In this document: positions 46,925 to 59,537 of the stretch, piece after piece
Numbering within the stretch: the stretch's first letter is position 1
Layout: the number at the start of each line of letters is the position of its first letter
Source of the DNA: Tetrapyrgos nigripes
Lineage: Eukaryota; Basidiomycota; Agaricomycetes; Agaricales; Campanellaceae
Reading direction: 5' to 3'
Assembly (NCBI GenBank): GCA_013368315.1
Contig: JAACJM010000032.1
Span: 124,001-188,000, forward strand
DNA length: 64,000 nt
Made by a program: the position numbers and the translations under genes
The notes under the pieces: model-generated
Databases searched by the model: none
Seen by the model: only the letters and a program-made list of their open reading frames with translations
What the model was told of the DNA's origin: nothing

Positions 46925-48289
46925 ATGTCTACTACTACCACCACTACTGAAACTCCCAAATCCTTCACCCTCACCGTTCACCCGTCACCCAACGACCCAA
47001 AAGGTCTTCCTGGTCAACCGACGCCCAAGGAACGCGGTCAAGGACCGTTTGAAACGTATCCATACAAGGATTTGTTACCCAAAGTCTTCCCTCAGCCAGG
47101 AGAAATTGGATCCCCTCTTGAGGACTTCGAACATGTCGATCCTGGTCATAGAGCTCTGAAACATCCAAACCCAAACGCATTCTTAGAGAAGGCTACCAAG
47201 ATTACGCATCTTGCTCCGGCTATCGGGACAGAGGTAGAAGGCGTCAATCTTGCGAAACTGACAAATGACGAGAGAGACCAATTAGCGCTGGCAGTAGCCA
47301 GGAGGAGAGTTATGGTGAGATTCGTGTCCTCTTAGAGAATGAAGATGGTGATGACCGAGAGGATGTCTTTGGACAGATCTTCCGCGACCAGGACGACTTT
47401 TTCAACGCTGGAGGAAAGTTTTGGCAGGAGTTTGGATCATACTACGGTCAGTGTCATGTCGCATTATGTCCAAGTTTGTACTAACTCTGTTCGATAGGCC
47501 GGCTTCACGTTCATCCCACTGGTGGACATCCTGAAGGCTTGCCTGAGATCCATATGATCTACAGAGATGAAAACACCGTATATTATGATACCGAAAACAT
47601 AACTCGTTCACTCTGGCATACAGACATGTCTCATGAAAGGCAGCCTCCTGGTTTAACGTCAGTCAACCTTCCATTATAGGTAATTGCGTTCTGCTCACCT
47701 TCATACCCTGCAGTGCGTTCTTCCTACTCGCCCATCGTAAGTCAAAGAAAGCGGACATGCGAATTGACGACTAACTCACCTCCGTCCAGCCGAAACTGGA
47801 GGAGACACCTTCTTTGCCAGCGGAGTGGAAGCGCTCAAACGCCTCTCCCCCGACTTCGTCGCATACCTCAGAACCCTCAAACAAATACAATCCGGTATCG
47901 ACCCCATCCAGTACAGCCGTGGCGGCACTAGAGCTCGTAATGTGCGTCGAGACTGTATCACCACCGTCCATCCCGTCGTTCGTCGTCACCCTGTCACCGG
48001 CGAAGAATCCTTGTTTATCAACCGAGAGATGACGAAATCAATCGTTGGATACAAGAAGCAAGAGTCCGACTTGATCTTAAATTTCCTTTATGACCATATT
48101 GCGGCGGGTATAGACTCGCAGTGTAGAGTGAAATGGGCTCCGAAGACGGTTGTGCTTTGGGATAACAGGAATACGTTGCATTCAGCGTTATTTGATTATG
48201 CCGGGTCACCAGAGAGGAGACACGGAGCGAGGATTACGCCTCAGGCTGAGAGGCCCATTCCTGCGTTGGATGGCTTGAAGTTGGATTGA
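46925..48289 (+). CDS. TauD/TfdA-family 2-oxoglutarate dioxygenase
   Basis: This Fe(II)/2OG dioxygenase is related to taurine and sulfonate dioxygenases such as yeast Jlp1. The start at ATG 46925 (MSTTTTTTETPKSFTLTVHP) is preferred. An in-frame ATG at 46838 would add 29 residues of unlike composition. Family blocks in order are FEHVDPGHRALKHPNPNAFL, THLAPAIGTEVEGVNLAKLT and, after an intron, IFRDQDDFFNAGGKFWQEFG. LHVHPTGGHPEGLPEIHMIY, LWHTDMSHERQPPG (iron ligands H and D), ETGGDTFFASGVEALKRLSP, VLWDNRNTLHSALFDY (distal His) and RRHGARITPQAERP (2OG Arg) follow. TGA is at 48287-48289. All catalytic residues are present. Fungal homologs release sulfite or cleave other small acids, and the substrate is unproven here. 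Confidence 0.9.
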
Positions 48290-49315
48290 TTGGTCGAAGA
48301 GAATGGGCAGAATGTAGATTAGTTTTCACCGAATCATAGCGGATTCGACCGTCTGCCAAGTTCAAATTTTAGGTCTAGAGAGCAAGAAACAGCATATTCA
48401 CAAGTCTACACACCTCACTAGCACAGTAATAACCCGCATTCTGTGTACACTCCTTCGCGCGGCGATATCCAGACGTTGGAGGATCTCTAGAAGACTCAAA
48501 TTAAGCCCGTTCAGAAAACTTCGCGGTTTGAAGGTGCTGTTAGAACTTTGTTAGAACTTGACGCTGATTCCAAGCAGAAATTTCCCGGATCTAAAAAAGT
48601 ATGCATGCAGCCAATTCTGCTTCAGCAAGAGAAAGGCCAAAAGGGAGAATTTTTTTTCAATGGGAAGAAGGATGTTTTGCGTGAGAACGCTCAATTACCT
48701 ATCTTGTGCACCGACCACCATGCAACCGACTTGCCAGGTAGGTCCAGTGATTCTGCAACGAGGTTCACTGTAATTCTGAACAGGCATAGAAATATATATC
48801 TAGATCTGAGCGAGGTCCGAGGCCTTGCGCTCACTAGGAGCAAACATCGAGGTCCTGACTCCTATGCCATAGCGAGGACACGACTTGGCTACCTCACGTC
48901 ATTTTTACTTTACCTTTATTTCACCCTTGACTACAGCCGTACTACGTGAGCGCTCTTTACTCGGTTGGAAGTTGGAAACTCAAGCCTTCGGTATCCTCTT
49001 GCAGGCGATTATTATATATACATGCTTCCAAAATAACTCGTAGTGATAAATCAAGATGGCTTCCTTGCTAGAGTCATAGCGATGGTTCAACAAAATTCCC
49101 ATTTCTCGGATGTGACCCATCATTGACTTCTTATTTTGTTATCAAGCAACCTTCGTGGCCTGCTGGACATTCTCTGTGACGTAGTGTTGTCTGGTTTGCA
49201 CTATGAAATGGTGAGGTATAGTCCTCTCTGCAGCAAGTTTTCTGTCTTAAGCTTTTACTTAATGAAATCTCGTCAGATTTCCAAGGCCTTCTCGATCTCC
49301 GATCCTCCTAAAATC

Positions 49316-49316
<1 letters not shown>
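48290..49316. other. intergenic, no gene recognised
   Basis: Open fragments such as 48548-48949 have no splice or family support. Confidence 0.4.

Positions 49317-49352
<36 letters not shown>
49317..49352. repeat. 36-nt poly(T) tract in the MFS2 promoter region
   Basis: An uninterrupted run of 36 T about 220 bp upstream of the MFS2 start. It may be a nucleosome-excluding poly(dA:dT) element or the tail of a minus-strand retroinsertion. No flanking duplication was found. The length may be affected by assembly slippage. Confidence 0.8.
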
Positions 49353-49461
49353 CATTTTCAGTGCCGAGGGAAGAAGGCGCCACCCTTCCTTCAATTCGTC
49401 ATTGTGTAACTTCTATTATAGGTGAAGCGAGAACTAAATTCTGAAACAGATTTTCATCCCA

Positions 49462-49470
49462 TATATAAAT
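49462..49470 (+). promoter_or_regulatory. TATA-like box of MFS2
   Basis: TATATAAAT, 112 bp upstream of ATG 49574. Confidence 0.45.
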
Positions 49471-49573
49471 ACGCTGACTGTCTTTACCAGTTTTTCCCCA
49501 ATCTCCCCGAGTGCGCCAGTGCACGTCCTTATCCCTCATTTCCGGATCTGACTTCGCTGTATCAACTCTGCAA

Positions 49574-51859
49574 ATGTTTCGTCCACCTTGCCAAGGGACC
49601 GAGTCTGAGCGTGCCGGATATACTTCAACGTCTGATCTAGTATCAAGCTTCAACCACATCATAGACATAGAGGTCAAAGCTCGCACTAATGATGACGGCG
49701 AATTAACCAGCCCCCAGAAAAATCTAGATCGTAGGGATTCATCCCAGACCAAGCAAGAGTCTCCGTTTGAAGTAGTCACGACGGCTCCTGTTTCTCTACA
49801 AACTCCACCCCCTGCGGTAGACCCTCAGGATGCTGGAATCTCGGCGTGGTTGGCCTTGTTCGGGGTGGGTAACAGTCTTCCATTGGGATTCCAAGTCGTC
49901 CACTAGGCTCATTCATGCTGCCAGGCAATATGTAGTACATTTACCACGTCAGTACTCTTCTTCGATCGGATCCTTCTTCCTTCATTCATTGGTACTTCTG
50001 AGATCTATTTTGCCTATTCGCAATCTAATCTCAGTTCCAAAAACGTGTTCTAACATTTGCTGTCCCCTCCCTTTATCCATTACTGTGTTTAGGTTTGGAT
50101 ACGTGAATGCTTGGGGAGTTTTTCAGGCATACTATCAGGAGACCATCCTCAGAGAACAGTCTCCTTCTAACATGCACGTCTGTCTTCCTTGTATTGGAAT
50201 CTAGCTGACCCCAAATGCAGTGCCTGGATAGGGTCTATACAAGTATGCAGCTCTCTACCAAAATAAGCCAGATCAGCTCATGTTCCGGTTACCTTTTAGT
50301 ATTGCCTTGTGTTCCTCCCTGGCCTCATTGTTGGTCGTCTCTTCGATGTCGGATATTTCCGAATTATATCCGTCTCTTCAAGTATTTTGCTCCTCGTCTC
50401 CACCTTCCTAGTTGCAGAATGTACTGTATACTGGCAATTCTTACTTTGCCAAGGTTTTGCTACGGGGGTGTGTGCATTCTGGTTAACGACTTGGGTGCTC
50501 TGTCATTTCCTAACCAAGCCTCATTCTGCTTTCTAGTTAGCATGTGGTGGTTTCTTTGGGCCTTCGACAGCAATGATTTCGCAGTGGTTCAAGAAGCGAC
50601 GTGGACTTGCGTTGGGTCTCTTCTCTGCCGGAGCAGCGACCGGTGGAACGGTTATACCGCTCGTTGCGCGGGCTCTCATTCCGAGGATAGGGTGGGTTCT
50701 CTCTCCATTTGGGCATGGGTTCTGATTTCTTACTACTGTGAAATCGTCTCAGATTCCAATGGACGATCCGAGTGATAGGTTTCATTCTCTTCATAGGCTT
50801 GCTACTGGCTAATTTGGCGAGTTTATCGTTCTTGTTAGACTCGTGACCACTGTATTGACTCAGCGCCTTAGACAATGAGACCTCGTTTACCTCCTTCAAA
50901 GCCTACCGACAGTATACTTAGCATACGTCTCTTTAAGCGTCCGGCGTTCACAGCTCATTGTATAACTGCTATGATAATCATAATGGGGTTCTACACTTGC
51001 AAGTCTTCGCGCCATTATGATAACTTTTGTCGCAAGCTCATGATTTTACGGTTTGCCATCTATGCAGTACCCACATATGTTGCCTCAACCGCAACAAACG
51101 TAGGCTTGACTCCGCAATCCGCTTTTTACCTCATATCTGTCACCAACGGATCCTCCTCGTTCGGACGCCTGCTAGCAGGACCCTTGGCCGATCGACTCGG
51201 TGAGTGTTTTTACTCGTTTTGCCCTCAGACCTATGTATATCGATTGTATCTTACCCGATGAAAAGAGGCTTACAAGATTGTCGATAGGACCGATGAATGT
51301 CTTGATTCCGTTTACTGCTCTAGCTGGCCTAATGACTTACGTTTGGCCGTTGGCTAAATCTCCCGATTCGCTAATCGCTATCACCGCGTTGTATGGGTGA
51401 GTGTGTACATACATTTTGGCCTTCATTCCATTTTTCTTGTTCCGTCCATCCTGTATCGCTAGGGCCTGGCTCCCCATGCCCCAAGATTCCAAGGTGTTGG
51501 CTCATACAAATTCGCCTATTGTTTAGATTATGTTCCGGAGCATATGGTTCTCTCTTGTCAGTTCCCATACTGGATTTGGGTGAGCCTGAAGATGTGGGAA
51601 GACGAATCGGTTTCTTGATGACTTTTGTGGCCATTGGGGGCCTCCTAGGTCTTCCCATTTCTGGAGCGGTAGAAAGAGCGTATGGGATGCAAGCTATGGG
51701 AATCTACGCCGGTGAGCGATGATCTTGCAACGTTGTGAAGTCGGTGAAGGCTGATATGTGTGCGTATCGTCTGCAGGTAGTACCATACTCTTAGGTGTCC
51801 TCCTTATGTCGGCAACCCACTTCTCTCCAGCGTTCCGTCAGGCGTGGATGCAAAATTAA
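49574..51859 (+). CDS. MFS transporter 2, monocarboxylate-transporter-like
   Basis: ATG 49574 starts a ~95-residue cytosolic N-terminus (MFRPPCQGTESERAGYTSTS) before the first helix at AGISAWLALFG. Family blocks through many short introns are FGYVNAWGVFQAYYQETILR, AWIGSIQ, LPGLIVGRLFDVGYFRIISV and FLVAECTVYWQFLLCQGFAT. GFFGPSTAMISQWFKKRRGL and ALGLFSAGAATGGTVIPLVA follow. Next are FYLISVTNGSSSFGRLLAGP followed by LADRLG (the conserved loop motif, intact), MNVLIPFTALAGLMTYVWPL, EDVGRRIGFLMTFVAIGGLL and GMQAMGIYAG. The end is WMQN with TAA at 51857-51859. Twelve helices are expected in the plasma membrane. It is closest in layout to MFS1, MFS3 and MFS4. Confidence 0.88.
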
Positions 51860-52399
51860 AGTTCAATGCGCTAGCTGTTCCACGCGTCGCGGCTGGGTAC
51901 GGTCCGAGTCGACTCAGTCAAGATCTTGTTTGTTTGTAATAGCTTCTATTCATTCCAATGTCCAACGTTATTTGCTTGTTTTTGTGTGCCCTGGATTTGC
52001 GAAGTTTGGAAGCCATCGTGTCCATCATGTGTGGGTTTTCCTTCCTGGCAAGGCAAGAGGAAGAGTCTCCGTTGGAAATACCGGCAGTGCTATATTTATT
52101 TCAAAACTCGTGCTCTCGTTTTTGCCAAATTTCCGCTCCAAGCGACTGATGCACATTCCTCTTTACACTCGCGATCCTGCTGCCCTGCAAAAAGAGCGTC
52201 GGAAAACCACGGTCTCGCCAGAAGCTGCTGCCCCAGAACCGATCTCCGCCTCAGCAATTGAACAAATTTCAAACTTTCGAAGCTTTGTCGGCTGGCAAAT
52301 CTTCATCTCTGTTAGACTCATGGTTTTCTGAAAATTTCTAGTCTCCAGAGTTCCGAAAACGACCCGAAGAGCCTCGTCTCTTCAACACATTCAGTGTTC
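51860..52399. other. intergenic between MFS2 and MFS3
   Basis: It holds the 3' region of MFS2 and upstream DNA of MFS3. An open frame at 51795-52331 has Ser/Ala/Pro-rich sequence but no start or splice context. Confidence 0.4.
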
Positions 52400-52407
52400 T
52401 ATAAAAG
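52400..52407 (+). promoter_or_regulatory. TATA box of MFS3
   Basis: TATAAAAG, 66 bp upstream of ATG 52466, with a pyrimidine-rich leader (TTTCTTTCATTCTCC) between. Confidence 0.6.
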
Positions 52408-52465
52408 GATTCAGGATTTTCTGTGTTTCTTTCATTCTCCTTCAGCCTTCCCTCTCTCCTCTCTC

Positions 52466-54724
52466 ATGGCCTACACCCGTCCAACTTTCACATCGTATCC
52501 ATCTTCTGAAACAGCTACTACTCTTTCCTCGTTGTGCAAGGACAGCGTAGAAGGAGGCACCTCTGCTCCCTTCTCTGTTCATGCTCGTCCAACTTTCAAG
52601 TCTTGTCCGTCTTCCGATGCGACCACTACTCTTTCTTCGTTGCGGAAAGATGCTGTGACTGACCCTGCTGCTTCCTCGCCTTATACCCGTCCAACTTTCA
52701 CGTCTTATCCCTCCACTGACACTACGACTACCTTTGATTCGTTGCGGAAAGATGCTGAGAAAGAGGGAGCCTCTGCCGCTGTCTTCACTTCTGGTCGTGG
52801 CAGCACCGCTGATTCTGCAGATCGGCCATCTGATGTATGTCCTGACGGAGGTTGGAAGGCATGGTCAGTCATCTTTGGAGTGGGTATAATATTGTCTCCA
52901 GTTGTCTGCCGTGGACTGACGCATTGTACAAACAGTTATTTCTCATGCTTTTTTGCTCGTAAGTTTGAACAGTTGATGCAATTCTGTCAATTCTAATGGG
53001 TGAAAAACAGATTCGGATATCTGAGCGCTTGGGGTGTAGGACTTCTTCGCGAGTTTGTTTGCTAAGCTTCTGACGAAGCCATTGATATGCAGGTGTTCCA
53101 GGCGTTCTATGAAAGCCCTGACAATCCTCTCCTGCCAGGCTCTTCTTCTGCCACTATGTGAGTCCTGTGTCCTGGCGAATGAGTTGGAAGCTAATACCGT
53201 CTTTTCTTCCCTTCTTTTGTAGAGCTTGGATTGGATCGATTCAGGCTTGCTTTCTTTTCTACGTTCTGCTTACATTTTCATCTGATCCTTTGGATTCAGA
53301 CTGCTCTGGGTTACTTTGTTCCTTTCTTCACTGGCCCAATGTTTGACAAGGGGTATTACCGCTCGACTTTGATCGTTGGCTGTATCGGCGTCGTCGTATC
53401 TACGTTCCTGGTTGCGGAATGTAAAGTCTATTGGCATTTTGTTGTCTGTCAGGGTCTTTTGACTGGAGTATGTTTCTGCTTCTGTCTCTCAAGTCAGAGC
53501 GCTGATGTACTTCCGCAGGTTGCTATCGGTGTATTGAGTGGTATATCACCAGTCTTAGTACCACAGTGGTTCAAAAAACGCTTGGGCTTAGCTTTCGGGC
53601 TCTCTTCTGCTGGAACTCCTCTAGGCGGAGTAGTAGTCCCCATTGTAGCGCGAATTTTGTTGCCCCGCATTGGGTGAGTCCTGATTGGCCATGAGGCCTG
53701 AGGCGTGATTTAGATCTCTAATATTTTTTATCCGTCTGCAAGATTTGCGTGGACTATGCGAGTTTTTGCCTTTGCCTTTGCAGCTCTTCTTCTGGTTTGC
53801 TGCTTCGTGAGTGCTCCTCATGGCATTTCAGGCGATACTGAAATTGACGGAACTACTTCTAGCTCATCAAGGCTCGAACCTCACCTCAGGTTTTACCCGG
53901 CCAAAAGTTGTTCAAAGTCGGAACTATAAAAAAGGGTCCTTATTTCACTTATATCTGCTCAATTCTTGTCATTTTTCTGGGTCTATATACGTGTAAGCCG
54001 CCTTTACACATTCGAGACACTTCCTAGTAGACTGACCAACTACAGTCCCTTCATACGTCGCATCTTACGCACGTTCTATCGGAGTACCCGAATCTCGTGC
54101 ACTATACATGGTGTCTATCTTCAATGCAGGATCGGGGATTGGCCGAGTTTTGGGAGGCCCCGCAGGGGATATATTCGGTACAATCTCCGCCTGCCTCGAT
54201 GTTGCAGGGTCTCTGATTAGCATTTAAACTTAGGCCCATTGAACATGCAGATCCCTTCATTGATCTTGGTGACAATCCTCACGTGGGCATGGCCTTTTGC
54301 AAAATCCGAGGCTACCCTCTTGGTAGTCACTATCTTCTTTGGGTACGTTTGAATCTACAATCATGACAGATATAGACAATTAACTCATTATTTTTCAAAA
54401 GCATCGTGTTCGGAGTCTATGTCGCTCTTCAATCAAATCCGGTCGTCGACATGGTAGGCCCTGGAGACCTGGGTCGCCTTCTTGGCCTCATGTGGGCTTT
54501 TGCTGGAATTGGGGCACTCGTTTCTCTTCCTGTACCCGCTCAAATTCAAAATAAACTCGGGGTAGAGGCGATGGGATTCTACACAGGTGATTCTCGCATA
54601 TGACCCTCCAAGACTGGATCTAATGCCCTCTTCGTGCTTTACAGGCAGTACAATCCTCGCTGGTACGATTCTTGCCGTTGTCGCTCGATTGCTGGTCACC
54701 AAAAAGGTTATTGGTAAAGCCTAA
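52466..54724 (+). CDS. MFS transporter 3 with a triple N-terminal repeat
   Basis: ATG 52466 opens an unusually long (~130-residue) cytosolic N-terminus with three copies of a 24-residue unit. They lie at residues 4-27, 40-63 and 74-97, with pattern (T/A)RPTF(T/K)S(Y/C)PS followed by TTLSSLRKDA. Then come PDGGWKAWSVIFG, FGYLSAWG, VFQAFYESPDNPLLPGSSSA, AWIGSIQ and FLVAECKVYWHFVVCQGLLT. GVLSGISPVLVPQWFKKRLG, LAFGLSSAGTPLGGVVVPIV, FAWTMR and YFTYICSILVIFLGLYT follow. Then IFNAGSGIGRVLGGPAGDIF, DLGRLLGLMWAFAGIGALVS and GVEAMGFYTG lead to the end at VTKKVIGKA, TAA 54722-54724. The loop motif is GRVLGGPAGDIFG, altered from GRxxAGxLADRxG. It lies 0.6 kb downstream of MFS2 on the same strand, so tandem duplication is likely. 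Confidence 0.87.
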
Positions 54725-55135
54725 AATTGAACTATAGCTATCATCGTTGCTTTCGAACTTTCATAGAATTCCATAGAGATTGATTTTTCATTTCTTCTCC
54801 TTTCCTGCTCATTTTCTTTGTGGCATTAAAATGTACCAATTCTTTGTTGTTGTACACAATTTGGGCTCTTGGGGGATCTACGTACGCATGTACTAATATG
54901 TGGTTTATGCATCATGTTGTCTCTTCATGTAATGCACACGTTTTCGACGTTCGTTTATGATATGTTAGATTTTATTTTTTGGCGAAGGACCAGTGTTGTA
55001 ATTATCGACATCTTGTGGCGAGCCTTACTAGTGTTTTCAATTAGTCTTGCAAGACCATTAACATTAGACTGTAGGCAAGTTACATGCGAGCAAGTATACT
55101 AGATTACCCAGAACAGTGAAATAAATTAGTGCAAA
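54725..55135. other. convergent 3' regions of MFS3 and the thaumatin-like gene
   Basis: No gene seen. Confidence 0.45.
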
Positions 55136-56083
55136 TCAAGGGCAGAACACAACTGCAATGACCGTCATTATCAGCTTCAAAGGTAACTTCATTGAAGGGA
55201 ATAGACTTACCAGAGAAGTTGATGTTGCCAGCACCGCAAGCACGGACGGGAGAGTCGTTGCCACAGCCAGAAAGATCCTGCATAGAGTGATATGTCAGCT
55301 TCCGAACTCTCATCGTCATTGTAAACAATTACTTACACCAACAGGGTAGGCGTTAGAGCACTATTTGTTTCAAGGCCAAGTGAGAATTATGAGCGGGATA
55401 TTAGAATAATAGCACTTACTCCACAATCAGCCCCGGTGCAAGTAACAGTGTCGCATCCGTCGGCACCAATTTGAATGGATTGGGTGAATCCTTGGATATT
55501 GGAGATATCGTAGCTCTGAGGAGTGAATTGGTCGCCAGAGTCTAGAAAAAAGAGCACCGTAAGTCATCATAAATTATTCGAGAGCCCAAAAACAATTATC
55601 CGAATCGCATTTGAGCACCAAGAGACATCGATGACTTACCCAAGTTGAACTCAGTTATTGTGCAGCTTTCACCTTTTTCGCCACAGTTGCCGTTCTGGTT
55701 GAAGATACGGCCGACCCACTGAACAGTATCCGAAGAAGGTTAAAGCAAGGCTATTTATTGAACGAGTAACTTCAGTAAACGCACGCTGGAAGGGATGGTA
55801 ACAGTGGTGCTGGCACCAGCACCGAGGGATCCGGGCTGAGCTCCTGTGAAGCTAGCGGCATCATCACAACGAGGGCTGTAGCCACAGCGGGTGTCGGCAA
55901 TGATAGGATTAACAGCGTTGCCACATTTGTTTGTCAAGGTGAACTGAGGAAGAATAAATTATGGTACCGCTATGCGTAAGTCATTCGATTCGAGCACAGC
56001 GAAACATTCCGACGTACGACGTGGTCAGCGTAAGCAGAAGAAGCAAAAGCGAGAGCAGCGGTGGTGACAGCGATGACCTTCAT
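55136..56083 (-). CDS. small secreted thaumatin-like protein
   Basis: ATG 56083 gives a signal peptide MKVIAVTTAALAFASSAYA. The mature part begins near DHV..FTLTNKCGNAVNPIIA, with CGYSPRCDDAASFTGAQPGS, LGAGASTTVTIPSS, WVGRIFNQNGNCGEKGESCT and YDISNIQGFTQSIQIGADGC. CTGADCG, CSNAYPVG, DLSGCGNDSPVRACGAGN and, after a last intron, VVFCP-stop (55136-55138) follow. Paired cysteines and the WxGR-type and NxxC blocks are those of the thaumatin/PR-5 family. The length of about 180 residues marks the short class. Fungal members are secreted and some hydrolyse beta-1,3-glucan or act in fruit bodies. The acidic-cleft residues cannot be assigned confidently. A TATTTAAG box lies ~110 bp upstream. Confidence 0.88.
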
Positions 56084-59000
56084 GTTAAATAAGCGTTTAA
56101 GATGCAAGGAATTGTGCGAGAAGGTGAAGAGAGCTGAGAGAGTCCCGAGAAAACCTGGGATGATGAGGAAAAATCGTGCAGAATCCAGTGGCTTAAATAC
56201 TTGCGAGGGATCTGCAACATCGTCCGACGGCTGTGATCGCCTAAAGAGAGGAGTAATAAGTATCCAGTTTGATGATCGGATCAGATTCTTACAGTATGAC
56301 CAGATTGACTATCATCGCCGGCATCATATAGATGCACAAGCTGTGGCAATGGAGGTAGAGATTACCGAGCGAAATAGCTATTTGAAATTTCGTACGTTCT
56401 TCCTCCAGCCTCCCAGAATCGGACAATTGCTTTAAAAACTTCAGGATTTGAAGGCCTACTTGTTGCAGTTGATAGGCTGTCCCAGTTATAAAAACCCAAG
56501 ATCTTCAAAAGGCTCAAGATCTTTCGAAGATCTCAAACGCTGGGTCTCTGAGGGGATATGCATGGTCCCAGCGCAACGATGGGCAATCGTATACGCGTAG
56601 TCAACTTGGTACTGGGTAGTTAGTACAAATGCTGTATTAGGTGGGGCTCTTGTCAGTTATTGTTATGTATCATTACGTGCGTCTAAATCATGCTCTACCT
56701 ACTTTACTGTGTGGAGGTGGAGACCATGTTAACGATCTTCATACAGCAACGGGATGATGGTAAGCACTGCAAGAGCTAAAAGGCGGATCAGTCCAAATTG
56801 ATACGCCATCCTCAGTTTAAGGCCTGGGTCGGAACATCAGCTTTACCTGCCGACGCAGCAGAGACACCTACTAGAGACACAGACCTATACACAAACTCTC
56901 AGAGACCCAAGTTGAAAGCAGACAGCAAAAAGTAGTGGATTAAGCAGGAGAGATATCTGATGCTGACACCCACGCATCAATTATCCCAACGTATGTCAGA
57001 CGGTGTGGAGCACTTCAGCGTTTCAAGATGATGTATCTATTGTAGCCCGGTTTCAGTACTGGTACCCTTGAGCTAGAGAATAGACCAAGCTAGAGCGGGT
57101 GCGTTCCTTCACACTAGAATGTCCGCAGCAGACCTGTATTATGATCCTTGCAAGGTGGAGCCTGAGCAATTGAGCGGAAAAATCTTCGACGAGACCCGGA
57201 GGACGACATAAACTTGACGAAATTAAGCCCAACCTAGTGAAGGTTCGAGTCAACATTGCCAGTGAACTATTATTAGATAGATAGATAGATTTAGAAGATT
57301 GGGTACCAGTCCGGTCAGCCTTGAGCGCTTGAGCTTGAGCTTGAAACTGGGACCTGGAATAATGAAAGAACGGCTTCATACTTAGTACACCAGTGAATTA
57401 CGACTGATGTGGTCTAGTTGTGGTCTGCGTTCGCTGAGTCACATAATTGCCTCTCAAGGCTTTGCCAAATCTAGAGACAGCCGTTTTTCCGGTAGAGAAG
57501 GCTAGCTATCCACTAGGAAGGGTAAGTTGATCATAAGAGTAAACAACAGTGAGATGCGATGTATATGGCCTATGCCGCTAGAAAGATGAACCTATAAGCA
57601 GAAACTACGGCCATTGAACGTTTGAAGTACCAAATGTGAGAGGTCATGGTTGCCAGCTTCAAAATCGCAAAGACGCACCTAATTACTACTGGAGGCTGTA
57701 GAGTATATACAGAGAACGACTTATCTTCTTTGCTTCCTCTATAAAGACTGGTCTCCAGGCTAGACAACATCTAGGGCTCAAATTCGGCCGCTAGCCAGCG
57801 GCAAGGCAATTGTTTTCGAAGGACCGGCTTGGGTTCCTCCTGGACGCTGCAGATGTCGACGCGACTAGAACTGTCATGGCTGTATGCGAATATCGACTTA
57901 ATCCTAGGCACGTACTCCTCGTCCTAGTCCTCCAAAGCCAAAAATTGCCTCGACGGTCAATTCTCTAGGTTCGTTCCAAGCCTCTCATTGGTCAGTTTTG
58001 TTTGACGGTATTGATTGTTTTGGTATCTCGTAGAGAGGCTTGCTGCAAGATGCGCAGTTTGAAGGGAGTGCCCTTTCGCACTTTACACATTCGCACCTTG
58101 TCTGTCCCTTCCCTGCTGCTACATTATCTGTTCTTCGTATGTCTACGAGGACGACCTATTCTTCAGAATTCCGAAAGACGGGCTCACTGCCAAGCACCAC
58201 GCCGGTCTTTCAATTTCTTGGTCGAGGTCTGTGGAATCCAAAAGGACTGGTACATAACTGAATCTTAAGGGCCTTAGGTGCGCTCATATCTTCTGCAAGT
58301 ATTATTCAAGCTCATATCCACGCTTCACCAGTGTTTTGAAGGTTGTACTTCGCTATCGTCGTCGTCGGTAGCGTCACCTTTCCATTCCTACCTCGAACCC
58401 GGGCATTTCCAAAATTCAAGAAACAACGTTATCTCCTCGCCAGACATCTCCCAATTTACCCCGATACATGTTACTCTCACAAGACCACGGAATTACCCTC
58501 CCCCCTGACCTACTCTCGTCGTCATCGACTACTACGAGAAAATCTCCATGACTGTCCCGAGCTATATTTTCGCTTGGAACTTGCGTCAAATGAAGTATAA
58601 TGGTTCTTGTACGATTATAATTTGATCAGGACGGTGATAAATATTTTGTGACCACCATTTGGAAGGTAACTTGTACTTGACCCCTGTCTTCGCGAGCCTG
58701 TCACATGCGTGACATGACTTTTTGTTCGTCGAAGAGGCATCTTCTGAAGTCCCTCTATTCTTCCGCAATGTCTTTCCCGCTATCTAGACTCTTTTAAACC
58801 GTCACGTAGATGTACTTGATGCCTCTGCCCCAGCCTTATGGCTCTTTAAGCTTCCTTGCGTTTACAACATGATCAGACTTTTCGGCCTCATTTCTTACCC
58901 CAGTTTTAACGTGCATAGGCTGCATTGAGGTACCAGCAGTATTTACTGTACTTTCCATTGTATCTACTGAACAGATACACTTCTCAGCTACCATTTTGTC

Positions 59001-59537
59001 ACCTACAGCTAAGGGATTGGTGAAGAAATGCAGGATTTATAGACTATATGATGACTGTCTGGTTGACGCGCACATGCAAGCAAGCCCCTTCTTGCGAAGG
59101 ATTTGCCGGTTCCCGGCAAGGAGCAAAGGTCGGAACAGTTCTCTGTCCATCGGGCTTATATGCACTTGTTTGATTCAGAGGGCGACGCCCCTGGTTCTAC
59201 GTAATCTCGTTAAGTAAATGACCGCTCACATCGTGTACATTGGGTTCACTTTTAACCGCTGCTGCCGTCAGGACTGATGTTGTCCCCGTTTACTAGACCA
59301 AAGGGAGGAACATTGCATCCTGACCTTCCCGACGTTCAGTCTGGTGGGGACATATGTCCTAGAAGAACGCATTTATATATGGATTCATTTGGGATTCATA
59401 AGTCAGAAATGGTGTTCACCTCATTTTTATAGTCCTGAGTCATGCTAATCAGAAGCCTTAAAGGAGATGATCTATCGGCGGTCCCTCGGATTTTTTAACT
59501 TAAATACTCAAGCAAGTCGTCTGCTTTCTCCACGACC
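56084..59537. other. 3.4-kb intergenic region, no supported gene
   Basis: It holds the thaumatin promoter and upstream DNA of MFS4. Open pieces at 58002-58600 and 58996-59217 are short, unspliced and without recognisable motifs. A TAGATAGATAGAT microsatellite lies near 57275. Confidence 0.4.

Noticed and set aside
53868..53885. GGCTCGAACCTC, another B-box-like string
   Set aside because: It lies in an MFS3 exon that reads in frame (LIKARTSPQVLPGQK), and no cloverleaf forms.
57236..57256. GGTTCGAGTC, resembling a tRNA B box
   Set aside because: No A box, anticodon stem or acceptor pairing could be formed around it.
58002..58600. Possible fifth MFS fragment between the thaumatin-like gene and MFS4
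   Set aside because: Open pieces contain hydrophobic segments, but none of the carrier blocks present in the four paralogs.
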